The notes under the pieces were generated by a model. That model was given only the letters and a program-made list of their open reading frames with translations, made no database searches and had not been told where the DNA came from. This document shows positions 19,892 to 28,735 of a stretch of 64,000 nucleotides of DNA, piece by piece; the first letter of the stretch is position 1; each line of letters starts with the position of its first letter. Source of the DNA: Candidatus Flexicrinis affinis (GTDB lineage: Bacteria > Chloroflexota > Anaerolineae > Aggregatilineales > Phototrophicaceae). Made by a program: the position numbers and the translations under genes. The DNA lies in NCBI GenBank assembly GCA_016716525.1, contig JADJWE010000004.1:310001-374000 (forward strand), given 5' to 3'.

Positions 19892-20312
19892 GCGGCGCAG
19901 TCGGGGCATGCTGTTGGTGGTCGCCTTGCTGTTCGCAGGGTGCGCCCCGCGTGAAAGCCCGCCGCAGCTCGACTTTACCCCCGGCCCGGCCTACGTCATT
20001 ACCGAAGACGAGGTGCGTACCGCCGCCTACACGGTAACCACGCCGCGCGAATGGCGCGTGATTGCCGGTCCGGCCGAAGACCCGTACACGTTTCAGTTGG
20101 TCGCGCCGGAGGATCGGGCACTGATCGCGCTGTCGGTGCGCCCGCTCGATCCACCGCCGACGATGCAGGACGTCGCGTTGGATGACCTCGTGACGCGCAC
20201 AGCACAGACCGCCGGTCCGCTGGGCACGGTATACGCCGTGCTGGTCGCCGCGCCGGGCGAGATCGACGGATTTGCCGAGGTTCTTGCTGCTGTCGTCGCC
20301 AGCGTGCGCTAG
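19869..20312 (+). CDS. Lipoprotein, unknown
   Basis: A 147-residue protein. An arginine-rich n-region (RQTVRRRRRSRG) precedes a hydrophobic core and a lipobox LLFAGC, so it should be lipidated at that Cys and membrane-tethered. The mature part is a mixed alpha/beta domain (YVITEDEVRTAAYTVTTPRE, then FQLVAPEDRALIALSV) resembling PsbP/DUF1795-like stress lipoproteins, but this is only a hint. The ATG at 19869 gives the best signal sequence. Its stop codon directly abuts the stop of the convergent response regulator. Confidence 0.72.
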   Translation: MRQTVRRRRRSRGMLLVVALLFAGCAPRESPPQLDFTPGPAYVITEDEVRTAAYTVTTPREWRVIAGPAEDPYTFQLVAPEDRALIALSVRPLDPPPTMQDVALDDLVTRTAQTAGPLGTVYAVLVAAPGEIDGFAEVLAAVVASVR

Positions 20313-21029
20313 CTAGTCCGTGCCGGACGGCTCCGGCTTAATCGTAAACAGATAGCCGACGCCGCGTTCGGTGCGGACATAGTGCGGGTGGTGGCTGTCG
20401 GCCTCGAGCTTGCGCCGCAGCCGGTGCATGTGCACGCGAAGCGTGTCGTCGTTCACGTCCTCGTCCGGCCACACACGCGTGATCAGCGTCCGGTTTTCGA
20501 CCACCCGGCCCGCGCTGCGCAGCAGGACGTGCAGCAGTACCGACTCGATGGGCGTGAGGGTGATGGGCTTGTCGTCGATCAGGATGCGATTGTGCGCGAA
20601 ATCGATCTGCAGGTGCGCGTCGACTTTGATAACTGGCTCGTTGGCGTAATCGAGGGTCGGCATACGCGCCAGCACGACCTTGATGCGGGCTTCCAGCTCG
20701 CGCGTGTCGAACGGTTTGACCACGAAGTCTTCGGCGTACTGGCGCAAACCTTGCACGATAGTGTCGGTGTCACGCACGGCAGTGACGAAGATGATCGGCA
20801 CATCGGCCATGGCCTTGAGCTTGCTGCTGAACTCGAATCCGTGCATATTGTTGGGAAGCATGAGGTCGACCAGCGCAATGTGCGGCAGTCCGGTCTCCTT
20901 CACGTACTCCAACGCGCTCAACCCGTCACCTGCGGCGTATACGTCGTAGCCCGCGCGGGTGAGGTGGTCCACAATTAGCTTGCTGATGCTTTCGTCATCT
21001 TCGACGACCAGAACTCGAGACTTCTTCAT
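20313..21029 (-). CDS. OmpR/PhoB-family response regulator
   Basis: The product has 238 residues. The receiver domain (1-120) has the acidic pocket VEDDES (E10, D11, D12), phospho-acceptor D55 in ALVDLMLP, and the conserved Lys in VVKPFD. The winged-helix DNA-binding domain (about 140-232) has LTPIESVLLHVLLRSAGRVV and LRVHMHRLRRKLE. GGGGAGGA upstream fixes the start at 21029. No histidine kinase is adjacent, so it is an orphan within this window. A strong promoter lies just upstream. Confidence 0.93.
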   Translation of the reverse strand: MKKSRVLVVEDDESISKLIVDHLTRAGYDVYAAGDGLSALEYVKETGLPHIALVDLMLPNNMHGFEFSSKLKAMADVPIIFVTAVRDTDTIVQGLRQYAEDFVVKPFDTRELEARIKVVLARMPTLDYANEPVIKVDAHLQIDFAHNRILIDDKPITLTPIESVLLHVLLRSAGRVVENRTLITRVWPDEDVNDDTLRVHMHRLRRKLEADSHHPHYVRTERGVGYLFTIKPEPSGTD

Positions 21030-21072
21030 CGTCGTCCTCCCCACGCAGTTAAGTTGCGCAATATACCGCTCG

Positions 21073-21131
21073 ACTATACTGCCCGGCTGACCGTCTGTCA
21101 AAAAAATCTTACGAACAAAATTAACCGTAAG
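21073..21131 (-). promoter_or_regulatory. Promoter of the response regulator gene with adjacent inverted repeat
   Basis: On the reverse strand TTGACA (21096-21101), a 17 bp spacer and TATAGT (21073-21078) form a near-consensus sigma-A promoter, 44 bp from the start codon. Directly upstream, CTTACG-12-CGTAAG (21108-21131) is a candidate operator, perhaps for autoregulation. Confidence 0.78.
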
Positions 21132-21223
21132 CTCAAATGAACTTCCCAATGCGACGTAAGTGTCGGTCCTGTGTCACCGTCCAGTACAGTAGTTCGACCC
21201 ATTTGAGCCAGGAAAGACAAGCC

Positions 21224-22012
21224 ATGACTGACGCAATTACTCTGACCGATGCCGACTACGAGTCACACATCGCATCCAGCGCGGCGCTGGTTCTGCTGTT
21301 GACGACCGGCGATGGACTGCGCGGGGATTTCTCGACGGCATTTAAGAAAGCGACCGATGACGCCAAAGACATCGTGTTTGCGCGGCTGAACCCGGCCGAC
21401 AACCCGCAGGCCGCGGCCCGTTTCGGCACGTCCGACAAGCCGTTGTTGATCGGGTTTCTGAACGGCGAAGAAATCGTCCGCCGCTTGCGCCCGTGGGGCT
21501 CCGACGTGACGCTGCTGGTCGACGAGCTGCGCGCCAAATCGAAGACGACGGCACCCGTCCCAGCCGCATCCCCCGATGCCCCGGTGGCTGATACCACGCC
21601 ATCTCCAGCGGCAGCGACTGTCGCAGCCCCGGTCGACACCAGGCCGGTGAAGGTCACCGACGCGACCTTCCAGACCGAGGTCATCGACCATCCGCTGCCG
21701 GTGCTGGTTGACTTCTGGGCGGAGTGGTGCGGCCCGTGTCGTCAGATCGCGCCCGCGCTTGAGAAACTGGCCGCCGAGTTTTCCGGTCAGATTCGTATCG
21801 CGAAGGTCAACGTGGATGAGAATCCGGGCGTCGCGCAGGCGTTCCGCATCATGAGCATCCCGAATTTGATGATGATCAAGAACCGCACGATCGTCTTCAA
21901 CCAACCCGGCGCGCTGCCTGAGACGACCATGCGCGACTTGATCAAGCAGTTGATCGCGCTGGAGGTCCCGGCGCCTGAAGACGCCGAGGCTGAGGAAGAG
22001 CCTGCGCAGTAA
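21224..22012 (+). CDS. Two-domain thioredoxin (degenerate N-domain plus active C-domain)
   Basis: The product has 262 residues. The C-terminal domain (about 142-250) is a standard thioredoxin with FWAEWCGPCRQ (C169, C172), the cis-Pro segment SIPNLMMI and matching length. The N-terminal region (1-105) also looks thioredoxin-like (ALVLLLTTGD, FARLNPADNPQAAARFGTSDKPLLIGFLNGE) but has no CxxC. A Pro/Ala/Thr-rich hinge (109-140) joins them. AGGAAAG upstream supports the ATG at 21224. It is a cytosolic disulfide reductase whose N-domain may bind a partner. A terminator follows. Confidence 0.88.
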   Translation: MTDAITLTDADYESHIASSAALVLLLTTGDGLRGDFSTAFKKATDDAKDIVFARLNPADNPQAAARFGTSDKPLLIGFLNGEEIVRRLRPWGSDVTLLVDELRAKSKTTAPVPAASPDAPVADTTPSPAAATVAAPVDTRPVKVTDATFQTEVIDHPLPVLVDFWAEWCGPCRQIAPALEKLAAEFSGQIRIAKVNVDENPGVAQAFRIMSIPNLMMIKNRTIVFNQPGALPETTMRDLIKQLIALEVPAPEDAEAEEEPAQ

Positions 22013-22032
22013 CGCGTACGCAGACCCAAACG

Positions 22033-22072
22033 AAACGCCGCGTGTCGGAACGGCCCGATACGCGGCGTTTTT
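22033..22072. terminator. Bidirectional terminator between the thioredoxin gene and dnaA
   Basis: AAACGCCGCGT (22033-22043) pairs with ACGCGGCGTTT (22060-22070), with inner TCGG/CCGA pairing, followed by TTTTTGTG on the plus strand. It separates the converging thioredoxin and dnaA genes. Confidence 0.85.
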
Positions 22073-22088
22073 GTGTGGCGTGGCGGGC

Positions 22089-23525
22089 TTACCGCTGACC
22101 GAGCAGGCGCTTACGCGCGACCTCAAGCTGCTCGCAGATTTCCGGCGCGCTGGCGCACAGTTCGGCGACCTTCTTGATCCCGCTGATGACCGTGCTGTGC
22201 GTGCGATCGCCCAGCCCGGCGCCGATTTGAATCAGCGACAGGTCGGTCAAATCGCGCGCGAGGCTCATCACGGCTTGCCGCGCGAGGCTGACGGCCTTGG
22301 TGCGGCCTTTGCCAAGAATTTCCTCGACTTTGACGCCAAACACGCTAGAGACGACTTGCGTGATCTCATCCAGCGTGAGCGCCCGATTGTGCACGCGCGG
22401 CCCTTCAAGCCGGCGCAAAATGTGCACGGCATCGTCGCGCTTAATCGGCGTGGCGGTCAGGCGCACCCGCGCGGCGATCATGTTGAATGCCCCCTCCAAC
22501 TCGCGCGCGCTCGCAACTGACTCCGCGATCACTTGCACGACCGGATCGCTCAACTGGATGTTCTGTTCATGCATCCACAGCTTGACGATCGCCATGCGCA
22601 GCTCAAGCTCCATCGGCCCAATGTCGACCACCAGCCCGCCCGAGAAGCGCGAGCGCAGGCGGTCTTCCAACGTTGCGAGGTCGGCGGGGGCGCGGTCGCT
22701 GGCAAGGATGATCTGCTTCCCGGACTCGCGCAGCACATTGAACGTATGGAAGAACTCTTCGACGGTCGAGTCCTTGCCGGCGAGGAACTGGACGTCATCG
22801 ACAATCAATACATCGGCAGTGCGGTACTTCTCGCGCATCATCGGGGTGGTGCGGGTGCGCAATGCGACGACCAGATCGTTGGTGAACGCCTCGCTGGGGA
22901 CGTAGATTGCGCGCTTGCCGGCGGCGCGGCTGACGTGCGCGGCGGCTTGCAGCAGGTGCGTCTTGCCGACTCCGACGCCTCCATATATGAATAGCGGGTT
23001 GTAGTGCCGGCCGGGCGCGTCCAGTACGCTCTGCACGGCCTCGTAGGCGAGGTGATTGGACGGACCGACGACGAAGCGGTCGAACGTATAACGCGCGTTG
23101 AGCTCCATCTCGGGCAGCGATGCGGGAAGCGGCGCGGGCACGCGTTCGGCGTAAGTAGGAGCGGGCGCAGGCGCCGCCTCGGCAACGGCGTAGGTCGGCA
23201 GGGCAGGCATGCGCGCTTCGGCCATGATCTGGAACAACGGGAGTTCCGCGTCCTCTGCGTGAGCTTTGCCGTTCCCGGTAGGCAGCAGCTCGAAGCGAAT
23301 CGTCGCCGACTTGCCCCACGCATCGGACAGTACGCGCACGACGTTGCGATACAGCCGATGCTGCAGCATATCGCGCGCGAAGGTATTGCGAACCCCCACA
23401 ACGAAGGTGTCTCCGTCGAAACGCAGGAAGCGCGCGTCGCGCACCCACGTATCGAACTTGGCTTGGTCGAGCTGCAGCTGCAGCTGATGGTAAGTTGTGT
23501 CCCAAGCATCTTGCGGGGTAATCAT
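22089..23525 (-). CDS. dnaA: Chromosomal replication initiator DnaA
   Basis: A 478-residue protein with all four domains. Domain I begins at TYHQLQLQLDQAKFDTWV. A Pro/Ala-rich linker spans about 100-145. The AAA+ domain starts near YTFDRFVVGPSNHLAYEA with Walker A GGVGVGKT (about 181-188) and Walker B VLIVDDVQF. Domain IV ends with GLGDRTHSTVISGIKKV, a variant of the GGRDHSTV DNA-binding signature. It assembles at oriC to open the duplex. The 767 bp upstream gap holds repeated motifs. The usual downstream dnaN is not here but at 41816. Confidence 0.97.
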   Translation of the reverse strand: MITPQDAWDTTYHQLQLQLDQAKFDTWVRDARFLRFDGDTFVVGVRNTFARDMLQHRLYRNVVRVLSDAWGKSATIRFELLPTGNGKAHAEDAELPLFQIMAEARMPALPTYAVAEAAPAPAPTYAERVPAPLPASLPEMELNARYTFDRFVVGPSNHLAYEAVQSVLDAPGRHYNPLFIYGGVGVGKTHLLQAAAHVSRAAGKRAIYVPSEAFTNDLVVALRTRTTPMMREKYRTADVLIVDDVQFLAGKDSTVEEFFHTFNVLRESGKQIILASDRAPADLATLEDRLRSRFSGGLVVDIGPMELELRMAIVKLWMHEQNIQLSDPVVQVIAESVASARELEGAFNMIAARVRLTATPIKRDDAVHILRRLEGPRVHNRALTLDEITQVVSSVFGVKVEEILGKGRTKAVSLARQAVMSLARDLTDLSLIQIGAGLGDRTHSTVISGIKKVAELCASAPEICEQLEVARKRLLGQR

Positions 23526-24292
23526 GGTCTAGCATCATCCTTGTGTACGGGGCGACCGGCAGGGAACACAAAGTCATACCGCAATGGCTCTGAGCCTTGC
23601 GCCTGTCTGTCGCGGGTGAAAAGCCGCTGTATTGCTGATGAAATCCGTGTCGAGGACGGAAAACCGCCCTTGTCGACCCCACCGAGGTGTTGTGGTCTAG
23701 CGGGGTCGTGTTGGTTTGAATATGAGCGCCAGTATACCCCAACATGGGAAGGCGCTCAAGAAAAGTGCCACGGAGTCAGCCGAAAATTTAGGTTTGGGAT
23801 ATGCGATTCGTGCGGGATTCTTCAGCTTGGGAAATGTAGGCGCGAGTCGGCTTTTGCGGTCCGCACGGAATGTAGAACGTATGGGTCGAATCCTACGATA
23901 TCCCAAATGTTCGTTCTGGTCTTCACAAGCTTACGTTGGGATAACTTTTACCAAACATGGTTAAATGCTCCCTCAAGAGCCTACCGGAAATTAAGGTTAG
24001 AAAGATTAGAAATGTCACGCTGTGTGGGTTTTCGTGCCGTTGGCATCTGTCGGGTAGATGAGAGTCTGCCGATTTTCGTGCTGCGCCAAGGCCCGGACTT
24101 GGCCGATTCGTCGGCGTGTCGAGCCCGGATTTGAGCGGAAACGCGATCGCAGCGCATGTATGACCCGGGTACTATCCTCTCGCAAGAATGCTTAATGTCC
24201 TGAAATCGAGTATTCGGTCTACAATGTCAATCACAGTATTCCACGAATAACACGTGTATTCGCTCTCGATGGCTTACTAATACAACCTCACA
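23526..24292. other. Candidate replication origin (oriC) region
   Basis: A 767 bp non-coding gap lies directly upstream of dnaA. The 8-mer TATCCCAA occurs three times: reverse strand within 23793-23802, plus strand at 23899-23906, reverse strand within 23936-23945 (there TTATCCCAA). It differs from the Escherichia coli DnaA box TTATCCACA at two positions. Two copies belong to longer inverted repeats TTTGGGATAT followed by GATTCG. A related TTGGGAAAT is at 23827. The stretch 23941-24015 is AT-rich for this genome and includes TTAGAAAGATTAGAAATG, a possible unwinding element. No gene is seen. Confidence 0.6.
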
Positions 24293-24631
24293 ATGATTCG
24301 AGACAACCACGAACAGCTCACTACCAATCGCCCTAACGCGCCGCTGGATGCCGGGTGCAACGGCCTGAAGCCGATGCGAGTGGCCGCCCAGTCCGTCCCG
24401 CGCAAGGTGGCCGGCGCGATCGCCGGAATGGTGCGCGACTCCGGCTGTGCCGAACTTCATGCCGTGGGCGCCGAATCGGTGAACCAGACCGCCAAAGCCG
24501 TGGCGCTTGCCAAGCATTTCCTCGCCGGCGACGACATTCGCGTCGTCGCCGACATCGACTTCCTCACGGTGCACATCAACGGCAGCGCGCGTAACGCGAT
24601 GCGGTTCAGCGTGCGCCGGGTTCCGGATTAG
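24293..24631 (+). CDS. SpoVS-family protein
   Basis: The protein has 112 residues. From residue 26 (LKPMRVAAQSVPRKVAGAIAG) to the end it matches SpoVS, a small Alba-like fold of about 86 residues; AVGAESVNQTAKAVALAKHF is the most diagnostic stretch. About 25 extra residues precede the core. There is no good ribosome-binding site, so translation may start later (for example 24374). In Bacillus SpoVS affects sporulation and septation; homologues in non-sporulating phyla are thought to be nucleic-acid-binding regulators. Here it sits at the edge of the candidate origin. Confidence 0.82.
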   Translation: MIRDNHEQLTTNRPNAPLDAGCNGLKPMRVAAQSVPRKVAGAIAGMVRDSGCAELHAVGAESVNQTAKAVALAKHFLAGDDIRVVADIDFLTVHINGSARNAMRFSVRRVPD

Positions 24632-25818
24632 GCCGACAGCGCCTCGACGGGCACAATCAAACCGTGCCGGGCGACGAACCGCTCGATGCGTTCCAGCGCG
24701 CGTTCGATATTGGCGTAGCTGGCGGTGTAGCTGGCGCGGACGAACCCGGCCCCGCTTGAGCCGAACGCGCTGCCGGGCACCACCGCAACCCGTTCTTCCC
24801 GCAGCAGCGTCTCGCAGAATTCCTCGTCCGTCAGGCCGGTCGGCCGAATGTCCGGGAACGCGTAGAACGCGCCGCGCGGCTCGAAGCAGGGCAGACCGAT
24901 CCGGTTGAACCCGTCCACGATCAGGCGGCGGCGGCGGTCGTAGTCGCAGCGCATCGCCTCGACATCGTCCTCGCCGCGTTCAAGTGCCTCAACCGCCGCG
25001 GCTTGCCCCATGGTCGGAGCTGACATGATGAGATACTGATGCAGCTTGCGCATTGCGTCCATGATCGGCGCCGGCGCCAGCGCATAGCCGATGCGCCATC
25101 CGGTCATGGCGTACGACTTGCTCATGCCGCTCAGCACAATCGTGCGCTCGCGCATACCGGGCAGGCTGGCGACGTTGGTATGCTCGACTCCGTACACGAG
25201 CCGTTCGTAGATTTCATCGCTGATGACCAGCAGGTCATGGCGCACGGCGACATCGACCAGTTCGGCCATGTGCTCGGCGGTCAGGACGGCGCCGGTCGGG
25301 TTGCTCGGATAGCTGATCAGGATCGCCTTCGTGCGCGGGGTGATACGGGCTTCGAGTTCTGCGCCGGTCACCTGAAACCCGTGCTCGACGTACGTCGGCA
25401 CCGGGACAGGGATACCGCCAGCCATCTCGACCGCGGCGGCGTTGGCGACGAAGCACGGCTCGACCACCAGCACCTCGTCGCCGGGGTCGCAGATCGCCTT
25501 GAGCGCGAGAAACAGCGCCTCGCTCACGCCAACCGTAACCAGAATCTCGTCCGTCGCGCTGTACTCCAGTCCATACAGGCGGCGCATGTGCGCGCTGATC
25601 GAACTGCGCAGTTCGATCGCCCCGCTGTTGCTGGTGTACGCCGTATGCCCGGTCAGCACACAGTCCGCGCCGACCTGCGCGATGTGCTGGGGGGTGGCGA
25701 AGTCCGGCTCGCCGATCCCGAGCGTGATCACGTCGGTCATGGTGGCGGCGATGTCGAAGTAGCGGCGGATTCCTGAAGGGCGAAGCTGCTGGACGTTTTT
25801 GCTGACGAAGGTGCGCAT
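24628..25818 (-). CDS. PLP-dependent class I/II aminotransferase
   Basis: The product has 396 residues of fold-type I. Visible features are the N-terminal LGIGEPDFATPQHI, substrate motif YPSNPTGAVLT, ISDEIYERLVY, and the Schiff-base lysine in VLSGMSKSYAMTGWRIGY, with a C-terminal active-site arginine in FVRASYTASY. It belongs with aspartate/aromatic aminotransferases (AspC/PatA type) rather than with MalY or HisC. The donor is probably glutamate or aspartate. Its stop overlaps that of the convergent SpoVS-family gene by four bases. Confidence 0.92.
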   Translation of the reverse strand: MRTFVSKNVQQLRPSGIRRYFDIAATMTDVITLGIGEPDFATPQHIAQVGADCVLTGHTAYTSNSGAIELRSSISAHMRRLYGLEYSATDEILVTVGVSEALFLALKAICDPGDEVLVVEPCFVANAAAVEMAGGIPVPVPTYVEHGFQVTGAELEARITPRTKAILISYPSNPTGAVLTAEHMAELVDVAVRHDLLVISDEIYERLVYGVEHTNVASLPGMRERTIVLSGMSKSYAMTGWRIGYALAPAPIMDAMRKLHQYLIMSAPTMGQAAAVEALERGEDDVEAMRCDYDRRRRLIVDGFNRIGLPCFEPRGAFYAFPDIRPTGLTDEEFCETLLREERVAVVPGSAFGSSGAGFVRASYTASYANIERALERIERFVARHGLIVPVEALSA

Positions 25819-25956
25819 GGAGGCCGGTTTCTACCTGTCATAGGGATAAGCTCAAAACACTGTGACGTATCATACGCGCACTTTCCAACCGTGTCATGAG
25901 GCGGGGAGGCGCAAATTGGACTGCCGCTTTCCTACAAAGTGTACGAAAGCGCGGCG

Positions 25957-26442
25957 CTACACAACAAACAACAGGATCAGCGCGACGTATACCAATGCGA
26001 GGAACAGTGACGTCCGAATGATCGCTGCGCTGTCTAGGCCGCCTTCAACATAGCCGGTGGTGCGCAAGAAACGCTGCTTGGCGAGTTCCCCGAGCAGGTA
26101 GAACCCGCAGAACAGCAGCGGCGCGATCTGGAGCGCGGGATCACGCAGCAGCGCCAACACCAAGCCGAAATGGCCGCCCGTGTTCAGCACGGCGAACAGA
26201 ATTGAGATGACTTCGCGCTGGATGACGCGGAACGTTACTTGGACCAGCGTGCCGAGCGACAGCCCGATCAGCAGCAGCACGGCCAGCAGGCGCGGATGTC
26301 CGTCGAGCATGAGCGGCGCGTCGGGCGTGCTCAACGCCGCCGCGAGGCCGATTATCAGCGCGATTCCCTTGAGTGCCGTCTCGATCCAGCCGTACAGGCC
26401 CCAATTGGCGACATGCCAGCCCTGCAGTTTGCTTGCCGTCAT
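25957..26442 (-). CDS. Four-to-five-TM membrane protein, paralogue 1
   Basis: A 161-residue protein with hydrophobic helices at about 20-38, 48-70, 80-100, 105-123 and 140-160. It shares length and many positions with the upstream neighbour: WHVANWGLYGWIETALKGIA here matches WRIINWGWLGWIETALKAVA there, and LDGHPRLLAVLLLIGL and TTGYVEGG align too. The family is unrecognised. It is the last gene of a run that starts with an amidase. Function unknown; no catalytic residues stand out. Confidence 0.8.
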   Translation of the reverse strand: MTASKLQGWHVANWGLYGWIETALKGIALIIGLAAALSTPDAPLMLDGHPRLLAVLLLIGLSLGTLVQVTFRVIQREVISILFAVLNTGGHFGLVLALLRDPALQIAPLLFCGFYLLGELAKQRFLRTTGYVEGGLDSAAIIRTSLFLALVYVALILLFVV

Positions 26443-26532
26443 CGCTCTCCTCCATCACAATCACCCACTGCGATTCCACCACGACGATATAGGCGCGCGA
26501 CGAGCACCGAATGAGCAGACGATGCGAGTTGA

Positions 26533-27018
26533 TCAGAGCAGCACGGCCAGCAGCAGCACGGTGTACACCGTCAGCATGAACAGCACGAGGTTACGCACGG
26601 TCTCGTTGGAGGCGCCCGCTTCTGTGTAACCGGTCTGCGTTACGAACCGCAGCTTCACCGCGTCGCCGAGCAGGATGAAGGCACAGAATACGACGGCGAA
26701 AGGTTGAGCGACTGCCGGTGCCGCAGCCAACGCGACCCACATCGCCGCGTGAGCCGCCAGATAAAACACAGCGAACACCATCGAGATGATGTCTTTGAGC
26801 CGCAGGCGCAGTACCACCTGCGCGATATCGGTCACCGTGAGCAGACCGAGCACGATCAGCGCGACAAGGCGAGGATGCCCGCCGAGTTCGATCGCTGCGC
26901 CGGCCGGAATGCGCGTCACGGCGACGAACGACGCGACAATCGCCACAGCTTTGAGCGCCGTCTCGATCCAGCCCAGCCAGCCCCAGTTGATGATTCGCCA
27001 ACCGGTTGTCTCGCTCAT
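26533..27018 (-). CDS. Four-to-five-TM membrane protein, paralogue 2
   Basis: A 161-residue protein, the same length as its downstream paralogue, with matching helices and the shared motifs NWGWLGWIETALK, GGHPRLVALIVLGLL, and TQTGYTEAGA. GGAGG precedes the ATG at 27018. The ATG overlaps the amidase stop codon (ATGA), so translation is likely coupled to the amidase. The tandem pair probably arose by duplication and may form a heteromeric membrane complex; that is inference. Confidence 0.82.
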   Translation of the reverse strand: MSETTGWRIINWGWLGWIETALKAVAIVASFVAVTRIPAGAAIELGGHPRLVALIVLGLLTVTDIAQVVLRLRLKDIISMVFAVFYLAAHAAMWVALAAAPAVAQPFAVVFCAFILLGDAVKLRFVTQTGYTEAGASNETVRNLVLFMLTVYTVLLLAVLL

Positions 27019-28589
27019 TCTGCCTCCGACCGTGCGATCTCGTAGGCAAAGCCCCAGCGCAGCAAGTCGGCGTCGCGCAGCCACCCGCTGAAGAACGTGA
27101 CGCCCAGCGGTTCGCCCGAGTCGCGACGGCCGGCCGGCAGTGTGAGCGCGGGATATCCGGCTCGCGAGTGATATGGCGAAGCGTAGTTAGCGAAGTCGGC
27201 GATGAACGCGACATCATGTTCACGCAGCGCGCTGTCGACCGCTTCACGGTAGGCGCTCACCGTTGCGTGGACGAGGTCGGCGTAGAGGGCTAATGCCTCG
27301 TCGCTCAGGCCAGCCGCCTGTTCGATGTACGTCTGGCCATACGGGACGCGCGCCTCGGCCTGCTCAGCATTGTAGGCCACCAACTCCGCCAGCGTGCGAA
27401 CCGGCACGCGCTCGCCCTGCGCCTGAAGGAACGCCTCGACGCCGAGCCGGTAGCCCATCAGCAGAATCTGGAAGCTGTCGCTGGCGAGTCGTTCGTCGGT
27501 CTCTGTGCCGACGAATTCGGCCAGCGGCGGAATGTGCACGACCGTTGCGCCCGCATTTGTCAGCCAATGCGCGATCTGTTCGCGGATGGCTGAATCGCCG
27601 GTGCGGACATCCTCGTCGCGCGCGACCAATCCGACACGCACGCCGCGCAGACCGTCGGGCTGAAGACCGACCGTGTAGTCGAGGCCGAACCCGCCGATGG
27701 CCTCCACCGATGCAGGATCGGATTCGTCACGGTCGCCGGCCATGACGGTCATCAGCGCGGCCGCGTCGGCGACGGTACGTGCAAGCGGTCCGGCCGTGTC
27801 GAACGCATCGGTGATCGGCACGATCCGGTCGCGGCTGACCAGCCCGACCGACGGCTTGAGGCCAACGATGCCGTTCTGCGACGCCGGGTAGACGATGCTT
27901 CCGGTCGTCTCACTGCCGATGCTCAGGGGCGTGAGACCGAGCGCTACCGCGGCGCACGATCCGCTGCTGCTGCCGCCGACATCGAACTGGCCGAAGGGGC
28001 TGCGGGTGTGTCCACCCAACACGCTAAACCCGTTGATCGACCCCTGCGTGTAGAAGTTTGCCCATTCGGACAGGTTGTTCTTGGCGAGGATAACAGCGCC
28101 GGCCTCCCGCAGCAGCGAGACGAGGTATGCATCGCGGTCGGTGATCAAGTTCGCCAGCGCCGCCGCCCCGGCCGACGTGTGCATCGCATCGCTGGTGCCG
28201 ATGTTCGCCTTGAGCGTGACTGGGATGCCATGCAGCGGCCCGCGTACGCGCCCTTCCGATCGCTCGGCGTCCAACTGCGCGGCGATGTACAGCGCGTCCG
28301 GGTTCAGTTCGAGAATCGCGTTGTGCCGGCCGTGGTCGATCCGGCGGATGCGTTCGACGTAATACGCGACGAGTTCGGCCGAGGTCGTTTCACGTCTGGA
28401 CAGCGCGGCTTGAATATGCACGACGCTGGCGCCTTGAATGTGCGCGTCCAGCACGCCGATGCGCCCCGGCGTCAGCGCGCCGATGGCCGCGTCAAACGGC
28501 GTGAAATCCAACGGTTGCTTGAGCGGGCTGTCGGCGTTTTCGGCCTGTGCCTTTGCCTGCATGTCGACGTAGTCGTCGGAACGCGTCAT
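27015..28589 (-). CDS. Amidase signature-family hydrolase
   Basis: The product has 524 residues. The Ser-cisSer-Lys triad is visible: K127 in GIPVTLKANIG, S207 in the GGSSSGS loop, and the nucleophile S231 in GSETTGSIVYP. Flanking motifs (FPSF-like NLSEWANF, GGHTRSPFGQFD) fit the GatA/6-aminohexanoate/glutamyl-amidase superfamily. The C-terminus (YASPYHSRAGYPALTLPAGR) is typical of stand-alone amidases. The ATG at 28589 follows GAGGA; the frame is open further upstream but would overlap the GNAT gene. The natural amide is unknown. Confidence 0.92.
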   Translation of the reverse strand: MTRSDDYVDMQAKAQAENADSPLKQPLDFTPFDAAIGALTPGRIGVLDAHIQGASVVHIQAALSRRETTSAELVAYYVERIRRIDHGRHNAILELNPDALYIAAQLDAERSEGRVRGPLHGIPVTLKANIGTSDAMHTSAGAAALANLITDRDAYLVSLLREAGAVILAKNNLSEWANFYTQGSINGFSVLGGHTRSPFGQFDVGGSSSGSCAAVALGLTPLSIGSETTGSIVYPASQNGIVGLKPSVGLVSRDRIVPITDAFDTAGPLARTVADAAALMTVMAGDRDESDPASVEAIGGFGLDYTVGLQPDGLRGVRVGLVARDEDVRTGDSAIREQIAHWLTNAGATVVHIPPLAEFVGTETDERLASDSFQILLMGYRLGVEAFLQAQGERVPVRTLAELVAYNAEQAEARVPYGQTYIEQAAGLSDEALALYADLVHATVSAYREAVDSALREHDVAFIADFANYASPYHSRAGYPALTLPAGRRDSGEPLGVTFFSGWLRDADLLRWGFAYEIARSEAE

Positions 28590-28735
28590 GGGTCGGTCCT
28601 CGCGGTATCGCGCAGCAAGGCCAGATTGTAACGCGTCGTGGGGTGGTCGGGGCGAATACTGAGCGTCGATGTTGTTCCTACGAAAACGCCGGGAATCAGG
28701 GTGGTTTGGTCGGGCAGCGCGTGCCCCGCGCCGCG

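Noticed and set aside
23004..24134. 376-codon plus frame across the dnaA start and gap
   Set aside because: It overlaps the dnaA coding region and the candidate origin; no domain or ribosome-binding site.
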